Shown here: piece by piece, positions 50,350 through 59,376 of the stretch
Position numbering within the stretch: position 1 is the stretch's first letter
Layout of the letters: each line of letters opens with the position of its first letter
The notes under the pieces: model-generated
What the model was told of the DNA's origin: nothing
Databases searched by the model: none
Seen by the model: only the letters and a program-made list of their open reading frames with translations
Origin: Rhodobacterales bacterium
Lineage (GTDB): Bacteria; Pseudomonadota; Alphaproteobacteria; Rhodobacterales; Rhodobacteraceae
DNA: 64,000 nt
Assembly (NCBI GenBank): GCA_021155205.1
Contig: JAJNPS010000010.1
Span: forward strand, 1-64,000
Reading direction: 5' to 3'
Made by a program: the position numbers and the translations under genes

Positions 50350-50733
50350 CTATTTTCTGTCCCGCCCGATCCGCCCCAGATGAGTGTCGGCGAACCCCGT
50401 CGTTTCCTTCAGTCCATAACCGAACATCCGATCAAACCCTGCATGTGCTGTCCAGAGCAGCCCCAGCGTGATCAGATCGAGGTTGGGGCCGACCGCAAAG
50501 CCGACGCCGACCAGGCCCAGCCCGAACCCGTAAAGATGCACGAGGTTGTAGGTGGCAGCGCCAGCGCGCGGGCCTGCCAGATAGCCGGCGAAGGACAAAT
50601 CGGGGACAAAGAACAATAGCAGCATTGCCCAAAGCGGCGCAAAGCTGCTGGTCGCATCAATCAAGATCAGCACGGTCAGGATGGCTGCAAAGACCAATCC
50701 ACCCTCTATCCGCTGCCAAACGATCGCATTCAT
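50350..50733 (-). CDS. DUF4260-family membrane protein
   Basis: The 127-residue protein has about four membrane helices and the DUF4260 pattern: FFVPDLSFAGYLAGPRAGAA, YNLVHLYGFGLGL, and TAHAGFDRMFGYGLKE. The function is unknown. Its ATG overlaps the uvrA stop by 4 bases, so it is translated in the SOS-controlled uvrA transcript. Confidence 0.88.
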   Translation of the reverse strand: MNAIVWQRIEGGLVFAAILTVLILIDATSSFAPLWAMLLLFFVPDLSFAGYLAGPRAGAATYNLVHLYGFGLGLVGVGFAVGPNLDLITLGLLWTAHAGFDRMFGYGLKETTGFADTHLGRIGRDRK

Positions 50734-53594
50734 TCCGCCGCCATCTTCTTCGGTTTCAGCATGTCCTTGAGGTACCTCCCGGTGTGACTGCTCTCGACCT
50801 TGGCGATCTGCTCCGGCGTGCCGGTGGCCACGATCACGCCTCCGCCGTCGCCGCCCTCTGGCCCGATGTCGATCACCCAGTCGGCGGTTTTCACCACGTC
50901 GAGGTTGTGCTCGATGACAACAACCGTATTGCCTTGTTCCACAAGGGAATGAAGCACTTCCAGAAGCTTTCTTACATCCTCGAAATGCAGGCCGGTGGTC
51001 GGTTCGTCCAGAATATAGAGCGTGCGCCCCGTGGCGCGGCGGGAAAGTTCCTTTGACAGTTTCACCCGCTGCGCCTCGCCGCCTGACAGGGTCGTCGCCT
51101 GTTGCCCGACCTTGATGTAGCCCAGCCCCACCTCACACAACGCCGCCATCTTTTCGCGGATCGCGGGCACAGCCTGAAAGAATGCCAGCCCTTCTTCACA
51201 TGTCATGTCAAGAACATCTGCGATACTTTTGTTTTTGAATTTTATTTCAAGCGTTTCACGATTGTAGCGATGACCCTTGCAGGTCTCGCAGGTCACATAG
51301 ACATCGGGCAGGAAGTTCATTTCGATCTTGAGGACACCATCACCCTGGCAGGCCTCGCACCGTCCACCCTTGACGTTGAAGCTGAACCGGCCGGGCTGAT
51401 AGCCGCGCGCCTTCGCCTCGGGCAGGCCGGCAAACCAGTCGCGGATCGGACCAAAGGCCCCGGTATAGGTTGCAGGGTTGGACCGCGGCGTGCGCCCGAT
51501 CGCCCGCTGGTCGATGTCGATGACCTTGTCGAGGTGTTCGAACCCCTTGATCGTCTCGCACGGGGCCGGTGTCTCATGCGCGCCGTTCAGGCGCATCGCG
51601 GCGGTCTTGAACAGGGTCTCGATGGTCAGCGTTGACTTGCCGCCGCCCGACACGCCGGTCACACAGACGAACTGGCCCAGTGGAAATTCCGCCGTCATGT
51701 TCTTCAGGTTGTTGCCGCATGCACCCACAACCGTGACCTTTTTCCCGTTGCCCTTGCGGCGGACCTTGGGCACGGAAATCTCGCGCGCGCCGGACAGGTA
51801 CTGCCCGGTCAGGCTGGCGGGGTCCGCCGCCACCTGTTCCGGCGTGCCGTGGCTGACCACCTGCCCGCCATGCACCCCCGCCCCCGGCCCCATGTCGAAC
51901 ACATAGTCCGCCTCGCGGATCGCATCCTCGTCATGTTCCACCACCAGCACGGTGTTGCCAGTGTCGCGCAGGCGTTTCAGCGTCGTCAACAGCCGGTCAT
52001 TGTCGCGCTGGTGCAGACCGATGCTGGGTTCATCCAGCACATAAAGCACGCCCGTCAGCCCGGACCCGATCTGGCTGGCGAGGCGAATCCGTTGCGATTC
52101 CCCGCCGGACAGCGTGCCCGCATTGCGCGACAGCGTCAGGTAGTTCAGACCCACATTCACAAGGAATCCAAGACGTTCGCGGATTTCCTTCAGGATCGCC
52201 CGCGCAATGGTGTTCTTCTGCTCGCCCAAGGATGCAGGAACCGATCCGATCCACTCGAACGCCTCGGTGATCGACATCCGCACCACCTGCCCGACATGCA
52301 GACCCGCGATCTTGACCGCCAGCGCCTCGGGCCGCAGCCGGTAGCCGCCACAGGCCCCGCAGGCGCGGTTGTTCTGGTAGCGCTCCATCTCCTCGCGGGA
52401 CCAGGCAGAATCGGTCTCCTTGTAGCGGCGTTCCATGTTGGGGATGACGCCCTCGAACACGCGCTTCACCTCATAGACCCGGCCCCCCTCGTCATAGCGG
52501 AACTGGATTTCCTGCCCGCCTGAACCTTGCAGGAACAGCTGATGCACGGATTCCGGCAGGTCGCGCCATTTGGCCTTTTTGTCGAACCCATAGTGTTTTG
52601 ACAGGGCGTCGATTGTCTGGGTGATGTAGGGGCTTTTCGATTTGGACCACGGCGCAATTGCCCCTTGGGCCAACGACAGCCCCTGGTCGGGCACAACCAG
52701 CCGTTCGTCAAAGAAGAGTTCCACCCCCAACCCGTCACACACCGGGCAGGCGCCGAAGGGCGCGTTGAACGAAAAGAGCCGCGGCTCGATCTCGGCAATG
52801 GTAAAGCCCGACACCGGGCAGGCGAATTTCTCGGAATAGGTGATGCGCTGCGGCTCCGCCCCCTCGGCCGCATCGGCCAGTTCCACCACCGCGATCCCGT
52901 CCGCCAGGTTCAACGCGGTGCGGAAGCTGTCGGCAAGGCGGGTCTCGATCCCCTCCTTCACCACAATCCGGTCGACGACCACGTCGATGTTGTGGCGGAA
53001 TTTCTTGTCGAGGGTCGGCGGGTCCTCCAGATCGTGAAACGCGCCATTGACCTTGACACGCTGGAACCCCTGTTTGCGCAGGTCGATGAACTCCTTGCGG
53101 TATTCGCCCTTGCGGTCGCGGATGATCGGGGCCAGCAGATAGGCGCGCGTCCCCTCGGGCATCTCCATCACGGCATCGACCATATCCTGCACCTGCATCG
53201 CAGTGATCGGCAGGCCGGTGGCGGGGCTGTAAGGCGTGCCGACACGGGCGAAAAGAAGGCGCAGGTAGTCGTAGATTTCCGTGACCGTGCCGACGGTCGA
53301 ACGCGGGTTTTTCGACGTGGTTTTCTGCTCGATGGAAATCGCGGGCGACAGGCCCGAGATATGGTCCACATCCGGCTTGCCCATCATGTCGAGGAACTGC
53401 CGGGCATAGGCCGACAGCGATTCCACATACCGACGCTGCCCCTCGGCATAGATCGTGTCGAAGGCCAGCGAGGATTTGCCCGACCCCGACAGCCCGGTGA
53501 TCACCACCAGCTGGTCGCGTGGAATGTCGACATCCACGTTCCTGAGATTGTGTTCGCGGGCGCCCCGCACCTCGATGAACTTCTGTTCCGCCAT
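50730..53594 (-). CDS. uvrA: Excinuclease ABC subunit A
   Basis: UvrA (954 residues) is the damage-recognition ATPase of nucleotide excision repair. It has two ABC modules: Walker A GLSGSGKSSLAF near residue 31 and GVSGGGKSTLTIETL in the second half, signature motifs, and zinc fingers (CGACGGYR; CEACQGDG). It starts at 53594 (MAEQKFIEVRGAREHNL). A LexA box lies about 64 bases upstream. mfd, whose product recruits UvrA, is also in the window but unlinked. Confidence 0.97.
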   Translation of the reverse strand: MAEQKFIEVRGAREHNLRNVDVDIPRDQLVVITGLSGSGKSSLAFDTIYAEGQRRYVESLSAYARQFLDMMGKPDVDHISGLSPAISIEQKTTSKNPRSTVGTVTEIYDYLRLLFARVGTPYSPATGLPITAMQVQDMVDAVMEMPEGTRAYLLAPIIRDRKGEYRKEFIDLRKQGFQRVKVNGAFHDLEDPPTLDKKFRHNIDVVVDRIVVKEGIETRLADSFRTALNLADGIAVVELADAAEGAEPQRITYSEKFACPVSGFTIAEIEPRLFSFNAPFGACPVCDGLGVELFFDERLVVPDQGLSLAQGAIAPWSKSKSPYITQTIDALSKHYGFDKKAKWRDLPESVHQLFLQGSGGQEIQFRYDEGGRVYEVKRVFEGVIPNMERRYKETDSAWSREEMERYQNNRACGACGGYRLRPEALAVKIAGLHVGQVVRMSITEAFEWIGSVPASLGEQKNTIARAILKEIRERLGFLVNVGLNYLTLSRNAGTLSGGESQRIRLASQIGSGLTGVLYVLDEPSIGLHQRDNDRLLTTLKRLRDTGNTVLVVEHDEDAIREADYVFDMGPGAGVHGGQVVSHGTPEQVAADPASLTGQYLSGAREISVPKVRRKGNGKKVTVVGACGNNLKNMTAEFPLGQFVCVTGVSGGGKSTLTIETLFKTAAMRLNGAHETPAPCETIKGFEHLDKVIDIDQRAIGRTPRSNPATYTGAFGPIRDWFAGLPEAKARGYQPGRFSFNVKGGRCEACQGDGVLKIEMNFLPDVYVTCETCKGHRYNRETLEIKFKNKSIADVLDMTCEEGLAFFQAVPAIREKMAALCEVGLGYIKVGQQATTLSGGEAQRVKLSKELSRRATGRTLYILDEPTTGLHFEDVRKLLEVLHSLVEQGNTVVVIEHNLDVVKTADWVIDIGPEGGDGGGVIVATGTPEQIAKVESSHTGRYLKDMLKPKKMAAE

Positions 53595-53657
53595 GGCCCA
53601 CCCCGCTAGACCGACAAGACATAGAATGCTTTGTCCGAGTCTCCAACCGTATATTGT

Positions 53658-53672
53658 GAACGAAAGAAGAAC
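53658..53672. promoter_or_regulatory. LexA (SOS) box upstream of uvrA
   Basis: GAAC-GAAAGAA-GAAC (GTTC-N7-GTTC on the minus strand) matches exactly the direct-repeat SOS box known for alphaproteobacterial LexA. It lies in the 88-base gap before uvrA, where repression would be expected. Confidence 0.85.
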
Positions 53673-53682
53673 AATACGAGGT

Positions 53683-54843
53683 TTAGGCGGTCGCGCGGCG
53701 ACGATCCTGCACCAGATGCAGCACAATCCCAAGGACGGAGAATCCGATCAGAAAAATTGCCAGTCCAGAAACCCCTAGCCCGGCCAAAATCAGGGCCAGC
53801 ATCGGCGTGCCTGTGGTCGTGCCCAGATTTCCAAGTTGGGCGATGGCGCCGGCCGCACGGGCGCGGTCGTCGGGGTCCGCGTTCAGCTGCGGGATCGCGG
53901 CAAAGCTGGCCCCCTGCACGACGCCCATCGAGCCCGCCACAAGACAGGCAAAGACCGCCTCGGCCAGGCCCTGCCCCCAGAACAGCCATAACCCCAGCGC
54001 GGCGACGATCACCACCGCAAAGCCCGATTGCACCAGCCGGATCGCAGGCATCCGTCCCAAAAGCCAGACGCCCAGCGTGAACGATACCAGGATCGAGACC
54101 AAGGGCATAGCCACGGCAATGAAATGCCCCCAGGCCGGGTCGACCGCGCCCGGCAGCAGGGTCAGCACCGCGACATAGGTTACGGTGTAGCACACGAACC
54201 CCATCGCAGGCGCCGCGATGCGGGCGGATCTGTAGGTTTCCAGATGCTGCGCGACGATGCCCTGCCGCACGCGCCCGACACGCTGTGGGGGATCGACAGG
54301 CATCAACACCCACAGGGCGGCAAGGCACAGCACCAGCCAGAGCGCGTGCAACTGGAACAGCAGCCACGGCCCACGATCCGCCACCAGACCGGGGCCAAAA
54401 TAGGCAAGCACGGTGAATGTCAGCCCGAAAAAGCTGCCCCACAGCGTCATCACCAACCCCTGAAACCGCGGCGTGGCCGTCGCCGCTATCGCTGTCGGGC
54501 CGACCACCACGATGGCCAGATGCGACAGGCCCTCGGGCATGCGGCTGACCAGCATCAGCGGGTAAGGCGGCATCAGCGATTGCAGCAGACTGACCGCCGC
54601 CCCCAGTGCCAACGCCACCAGCATCACGCGCCTTGGCCCGAGGCGGCTGACCAATCCGCCAGCCGTTGTGCCAAAGACCAGCCCGATGATGCCGATGATC
54701 GAGACCATGAACCCGATGCCGACGCCGCGATGGTCGGGATAGACCGCGCCCAGCTGGTCATAAATGACCGACATCTTGCCGAACTGCGCCGCAGCGCCCA
54801 GCCCCGCCGCCCAGATCGCAAGGGCCGTAAACAGGTTGCGCAT
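53683..54843 (-). CDS. MFS transporter
   Basis: The 386-residue protein has about 12 membrane helices. The first-loop motif is GGLVSRLGPRRVML. It has the shape of a sugar- or anion-type MFS carrier, but I cannot assign a substrate. It starts at ATG 54843; the open frame continues upstream without similarity. It precedes uvrA on the same strand but is separated by the LexA-controlled promoter region. Confidence 0.85.
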   Translation of the reverse strand: MRNLFTALAIWAAGLGAAAQFGKMSVIYDQLGAVYPDHRGVGIGFMVSIIGIIGLVFGTTAGGLVSRLGPRRVMLVALALGAAVSLLQSLMPPYPLMLVSRMPEGLSHLAIVVVGPTAIAATATPRFQGLVMTLWGSFFGLTFTVLAYFGPGLVADRGPWLLFQLHALWLVLCLAALWVLMPVDPPQRVGRVRQGIVAQHLETYRSARIAAPAMGFVCYTVTYVAVLTLLPGAVDPAWGHFIAVAMPLVSILVSFTLGVWLLGRMPAIRLVQSGFAVVIVAALGLWLFWGQGLAEAVFACLVAGSMGVVQGASFAAIPQLNADPDDRARAAGAIAQLGNLGTTTGTPMLALILAGLGVSGLAIFLIGFSVLGIVLHLVQDRRRATA

Positions 54844-54943
54844 CGGGGTCGGACCGCTTTCTGACTGGATCAAATATCCTCGGGGGCGGCTGCGGGTCGC
54901 GATTGGTTCAAGACCGATTGGCGGCGGCTGGAACCCCCCATCT

Positions 54944-56338
54944 TCACATATGGATGACGCGACCATAGGCGTCCAGCACCGCCTCGTGCATCATCTCGGA
55001 CAGCGTCGGATGCGGATAGACCGTGTTCATCAGGTCTTCCTCGGTCGTCTCCAGCGTCCGCGCGACGATATAGCCCTGGATCAGTTCGGTGACTTCGGCG
55101 CCGATCATGTGCGCGCCCAGCAGTTCGCCGGTTTTGGCATCGAAGACGGTCTTGATGAAGCCTTCGGCCTCGCCGAGCGCAATCGCCTTGCCGTTGCCGA
55201 TGAAGGGGAACCGTCCGACCTTCAGCTCATAGCCCGCCGCCTTGGCCTTTTCCTCGGTCAGACCAACCGATGCCACCTGCGGCTGGCAATAGGTGCAGCC
55301 CGCGATGGAGGTTGGCTTGATCGGATGCGGATGCTTGCCCGCGATCAGTTCGGCGACCATGACGCCCTCGTGGCTGGCCTTGTGGGCAAGCCAGGGCGCG
55401 CCCGCGATGTCGCCGATGGCGTAAAGGCCGGGAACGCCGGTGCGGCAGTATTCGTCCGTCACGACATGGGTGCGGTCGATCTTGACCCCCAGCGCCTCAA
55501 GCCCGAGATTTTCGGTATTGCCGATGATGCCGACCGCGGAAATCACCGTGTCGAAATCGTGGGTTTCAACCTTTCCGCCGATGTCGATATGGGCCGTCAC
55601 ACCCACGCCCGGCTTGCGGTCCAGTTTCTTGACGGCGGCCTTTTCGAGGATCTTCATGCCTTGCTTGACGAAAGCCTTCCTCGCAAAGGCCGAAACTTCC
55701 GCATCCTCGACCGGCAGGATGCGGTCCATCACCTCAACCACGGTGGTATCCGAACCCAGAGTGTTGAAGAACGACGCAAACTCGATCCCGATGGCGCCCG
55801 ACCCGATCACCAGCAGCTTCTTGGGCATCCGTTTGGCCACCAGCGCATCGCGGTAGGCCCAGACGAGGTCGCCATCCGCCTCCAGCCCCGGCAGTTCGCG
55901 GGCGCGCGCGCCGGTGGCCAGGATGATCGCGGGCGCGGTCAAATCTTCGGTGCCTTTGTCGGTCTTGACCGACACCGCGCCAGCCTTGGGCAGGGTGGCC
56001 GTGCCCATGAACACCGTCACCTTGTTCTTTTTCATCAGATGGCCGATGCCGCCCGACAATTGCTTGGCCACGGCCCGGCTGCGGGCGACGACGGCTGGCA
56101 AATCATAGCTGATGCCAGTAGCACCAAGGCCAAATTCCTTGGCGCGGTGCATCAGGTGAAACACCTCGGCCGACCGCAGCATCGCCTTGGTCGGGATGCA
56201 GCCCCAGTTCAGGCAGATGCCGCCCAAGTTCTCGCGCTCAACGATGGCGACCTTCTTGCCAAGCTGGCTGGCACGGATGGCGGCAACATAGCCGCCGGGG
56301 CCTGCGCCGATCACGATCACGTCGAATGCCGATGCCAT
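54944..56338 (-). CDS. lpdA: Dihydrolipoyl dehydrogenase
   Basis: The 464-residue FAD enzyme reoxidises dihydrolipoamide in 2-oxo acid dehydrogenase complexes. The FAD motif is VIGAGPGGYVAA, the redox disulphide is Cys42-Cys47 in CLNWGCIPTK, and the His-Glu pair is in HPHPTLSEMMHEA. It is not next to E1 or E2 genes; alphaproteobacteria often carry several lpd copies, so the partner complex is unknown. Small hairpins (TGGTTT/AAACCA at 56359-56376) lie upstream. Confidence 0.95.
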   Translation of the reverse strand: MASAFDVIVIGAGPGGYVAAIRASQLGKKVAIVERENLGGICLNWGCIPTKAMLRSAEVFHLMHRAKEFGLGATGISYDLPAVVARSRAVAKQLSGGIGHLMKKNKVTVFMGTATLPKAGAVSVKTDKGTEDLTAPAIILATGARARELPGLEADGDLVWAYRDALVAKRMPKKLLVIGSGAIGIEFASFFNTLGSDTTVVEVMDRILPVEDAEVSAFARKAFVKQGMKILEKAAVKKLDRKPGVGVTAHIDIGGKVETHDFDTVISAVGIIGNTENLGLEALGVKIDRTHVVTDEYCRTGVPGLYAIGDIAGAPWLAHKASHEGVMVAELIAGKHPHPIKPTSIAGCTYCQPQVASVGLTEEKAKAAGYELKVGRFPFIGNGKAIALGEAEGFIKTVFDAKTGELLGAHMIGAEVTELIQGYIVARTLETTEEDLMNTVYPHPTLSEMMHEAVLDAYGRVIHM

Positions 56339-56432
56339 CTTTTCCTCCCACAGAAAACTGGTTTGGCGTTAAACCATTTCCAGACCCCAGGCAACAAAGC
56401 CACCGCCGCAGGCCCATGCAGTCAACGCATGG

Positions 56433-57014
56433 CTAGGACTCTGCAGCCTCTCGCATCTGCCTGACCAGCGCCGGATAGGCGCCGGCCTCAAGAAAGGCGA
56501 TTTCTTCGGGTGTGCTGGTCCGCCCAAGGGCCGCGTTGCGATAGGGAAACCGGCCGAAACGCCGGATCACCTCGGCATGAACCCGGGCGTGAAAGGCAAA
56601 GTCCGGATGGCCCGGCAGACGTTCGGTGACAAGCGTGACCGACAGGTCCTGATCCTTCGGGTCTTCGGAATGTTCGAACGGAAGGTAGAAAAAGTTCCGC
56701 TCCGGTTCCGGTGCATTCATATCCCACCCCTGATCGACCGCCTGACGCGCCGCAACCAGTGCCTGCGCGTCGGTCGCAAAGGCATCCGGTGATCCGCGGA
56801 ACATGTTGCGCGGGAACTGGTCGGTGACGATCAGAAAGGCCAGCGTGCCGACCGTGCCATCGACCCAGTGGTCCAGCCCGCCGTCGCGCGCCGCCTGCCA
56901 GACATCCCGAAACCGTGACCGGATGGCCTCATCCACCGCGTCACCGCCGTTGAACCAGCCGTCATAGCCGATCTCGCCCAGCCAGAAATCCAGCACCTCA
57001 ACCGGGTCTGCCAT
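56433..57014 (-). CDS. DUF924-family protein
   Basis: The 193-residue helical protein begins VEVLDFWLGEIGYDGWFNGG and contains LIVTDQFPRNMFRGSPDAFA and FFYLPFEHSEDPKDQDLSV, the DUF924 landmarks (a TPR-like fold of unknown function). A GGGAGAA site precedes the ATG at 57014. Confidence 0.9.
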   Translation of the reverse strand: MADPVEVLDFWLGEIGYDGWFNGGDAVDEAIRSRFRDVWQAARDGGLDHWVDGTVGTLAFLIVTDQFPRNMFRGSPDAFATDAQALVAARQAVDQGWDMNAPEPERNFFYLPFEHSEDPKDQDLSVTLVTERLPGHPDFAFHARVHAEVIRRFGRFPYRNAALGRTSTPEEIAFLEAGAYPALVRQMREAAES

Positions 57015-57077
57015 CACGTTCTCCCGCAAATTCTGCACCGAACGTGACAGGCTTTGCCGCGCGGGGCAACGGTCGCA

Positions 57078-58310
57078 TCATGCGGCGCGCTTGGGATCGT
57101 TGGCCAGCACCGCATCGACCGCCAGCGAGCTTGCCCCCGGTGCGACACCCCGGAAGGCGCCCGACGCCGACGGCGAGGCGCGCCGCGACATCCGCCACAC
57201 GGCATAGCCGGTCAGCGCGACGTAAAGGATGCCGATGAACAGAAAGAACCCCGACGGCCCTGCGGTTTCCATCATCCAGCCGGTGATCAGCGGGCCAAAG
57301 ATCGCGCCGAACCCGTTCAGGAAGATCAGCCCCGCCGATGCCCCTGCCATATCCTCGCGGCTGAGGAAGTCGTTGGTATAGGCGATCAGCAGGGCATAGA
57401 CCGGGTTGGTGATCCCGCCCAGAAGCAGCGCCACCCCGATCAGCGCGGCGAACGGCAAGGGCAGCGCCGCCGCCGCCAGCATCGCCAGCGCACAGGTCCC
57501 CGACATGGCAGCGATCAGGACCCGCCGGTCAATGTGGTCCGACAGCCAGCCCACGGGGTACTGCAGCACCAGCCCGCCGACATAAAGGGCACCGACAAAG
57601 ATCGAGATCTGCTGCACGGTCAGGCCTGCCGCCGACCCCCAGACCGATGCCATACCGAACATCGCCGAAAAGACGCCCCCTGTCAGCAGCATCCCCACGC
57701 AGCCCAAGGGCGAGATGCGAAACAGCGCCCGGAACGACAACCGCCTTGCGGAATCGAAATCCGGTGCCGGAGTGGCTGCCAGCAGGATCGGCATGAAGGC
57801 CAGCGACACCAGCACCGAGGGCACGATGAACAGCGCGAACCCGGTGGAATCCGGCAGGTTCAGGAGTGCCTGGCTGGCGATGATGCCCAGCATCTGCACG
57901 ATCATATAGGCCGACAGCGCCTGCCCGCGCGTCTCGTTCGTGGCGGTGTTGTTGATCCAGCTTTCCGCCGTGATGTAGATGCCCGAAAAGCAGAACCCCG
58001 CCAGCACCCGCAAAAGGGTCCAGGTGATCCAGTCGGGATAGACCGGATAGATCACGAGGATTGCCGAGATAAGCGACCCCAGGGCTGCAAAGACCCGGAC
58101 ATGGCCGACCCGGCGGATCATCACCGGGGCCAGACGCGACCCGAACAGGAACCCCACGAAATAGGCCGACATAACCACCGAAAGCTGATAGGTCGAAAAC
58201 CCCTCGGACGTGCCGCGGATGCCCAAAAGAGTGCCCTGGATGCCGTTGCCGACCATCAGCAGCATCACGCCCGTCAGAAGGGGCCAGGAATGGGCAAGGA
58301 CACGCAGCAT
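57078..58310 (-). CDS. MFS transporter, YcaD-like
   Basis: The 410-residue protein has 12 predicted helices. SAYFVGFLFGSRLAPVMIRR followed by VGHVRVFAALGSL, and GIYITAESWINNTATNETRG, are characteristic of the YcaD-like MFS group, whose substrates are unknown. The ATG at 58310 lies 4 bases after the queA stop, so it is probably cotranscribed with queA. Confidence 0.88.
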   Translation of the reverse strand: MLRVLAHSWPLLTGVMLLMVGNGIQGTLLGIRGTSEGFSTYQLSVVMSAYFVGFLFGSRLAPVMIRRVGHVRVFAALGSLISAILVIYPVYPDWITWTLLRVLAGFCFSGIYITAESWINNTATNETRGQALSAYMIVQMLGIIASQALLNLPDSTGFALFIVPSVLVSLAFMPILLAATPAPDFDSARRLSFRALFRISPLGCVGMLLTGGVFSAMFGMASVWGSAAGLTVQQISIFVGALYVGGLVLQYPVGWLSDHIDRRVLIAAMSGTCALAMLAAAALPLPFAALIGVALLLGGITNPVYALLIAYTNDFLSREDMAGASAGLIFLNGFGAIFGPLITGWMMETAGPSGFFLFIGILYVALTGYAVWRMSRRASPSASGAFRGVAPGASSLAVDAVLANDPKRAA

Positions 58311-58314
58311 GGGA

Positions 58315-59376
58315 TCAGCCTTCGGATGGGCGGTCAGGACCGCACGGCAGCAGCAGGGACGCATCGCCATAGGAAAAGAAGCGGTAGTTGCCGGCAATGG
58401 CATGGGCGTAGATCGCCTTGATCCGGTCTTGTCCCATCAGCGCCGAGACCAGCATCATCAGGGTCGATCTTGGCAAGTGAAAATTGGTCATCAACCCGTC
58501 CGTGACGCGAAAGCGGTAGCCGGGATAGATGAAGATGTCGGTGTCGCCTGTCCACGGCGCGACGGTGCCGTCGGGCAAGGCCGCAGTTTCGATCAGCCGC
58601 AGGGCCGTGGTGCCTACCGGGATGATCCGGCCCCCTGCGGCGCGCGCGGCGTTGATCTCGGCGGCGGCGACGGCGGTGACTTCGCCCCATTCGGCGTGCA
58701 TGCGGTGGGTGGTCACGTCCTCCACCTTTACCGGCAGAAAGGTGCCCGCACCGACATGCAGCGTCACCTCGGTCAGGCGCACGCCTTTGGCCACCAGCGC
58801 CTGCAACAGGGCGGCGTCGAAATGCAGCGATGCGGTCGGCGCCGCAACTGCCCCGGCGTGGCGGGCAAAGACGGTCTGGTAGTCGGTGCGGTCCTGGTCA
58901 TCGGCGGGCCGCCTGGCCGCGATGTAGGGCGGCAAGGGCATCGCTCCGGCCGCGTTCAGGGCCGCCTCAAAGGCTGCGCCCGCACAGTCAAAGTCAAGCT
59001 GCAGATCGGTCGCGGACCTGGCGGTGACGGTCGCGGAAAGGCGCGCGGAAAACGTGATGACCTCGCCCGCCTTGACCTTGCGCAGCGGTTTTGCCAGCGC
59101 CCGCCACCCGCGTGCCACGGGCTCCAGCAGGGTCACTTCGATCCGTGCCGATGCGTCGCCGCGCAGGCGGTGGCCGAACAGCCGTGCAGGGATGACGCGG
59201 GTGTTGTTCAGCACCAGCCTGTCGCCCGGCCGCAGGATGTCCACAAGGTCATAGACATGTGCATCGCGGATCGCATCGCCCTGTGCCACCAGCAGGCGGG
59301 CATGGGTCCGGGGCCGAGCGGGGCGCGTCGCGATCAGCCGGTCCGGCAGGTCAAAATCAAAGTCGGAAAGTTTCAT
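58315..59376 (-). CDS. queA: S-adenosylmethionine:tRNA ribosyltransferase-isomerase
   Basis: QueA (353 residues) adds the epoxycyclopentane ring to make epoxyqueuosine in tRNA. It begins MKLSDFDFDLPDRLIATRPA, and contains LNNTRVIPARLFG, the LHVGAGTFLPVKVEDVTTHR block, and NFHLPRSTLMMLVSALMG. The start overlaps the stop of the large AsmA-like gene by 4 bases. Other queuosine genes are not in the window. Confidence 0.96.
   Translation of the reverse strand: MKLSDFDFDLPDRLIATRPARPRTHARLLVAQGDAIRDAHVYDLVDILRPGDRLVLNNTRVIPARLFGHRLRGDASARIEVTLLEPVARGWRALAKPLRKVKAGEVITFSARLSATVTARSATDLQLDFDCAGAAFEAALNAAGAMPLPPYIAARRPADDQDRTDYQTVFARHAGAVAAPTASLHFDAALLQALVAKGVRLTEVTLHVGAGTFLPVKVEDVTTHRMHAEWGEVTAVAAAEINAARAAGGRIIPVGTTALRLIETAALPDGTVAPWTGDTDIFIYPGYRFRVTDGLMTNFHLPRSTLMMLVSALMGQDRIKAIYAHAIAGNYRFFSYGDASLLLPCGPDRPSEG

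Noticed and set aside
54869..54886. CCCCCGAGGATATTTG-like sequence on the minus strand, which I recall as recurring in Rhodobacterales intergenic DNA.
   Set aside because: Only one copy was seen in the window, so no repeat family can be claimed here.
54870..54935. A T-arm-like sequence (stem around TTCAAGA) suggesting a tRNA or tRNA remnant.
   Set aside because: No matching acceptor stem, D-arm or anticodon arm could be folded at the right distances on either strand.
56359..56432. Small hairpins between DUF924 and lpdA as terminators.
   Set aside because: Stems of 6 bp without T-runs; too weak to call.
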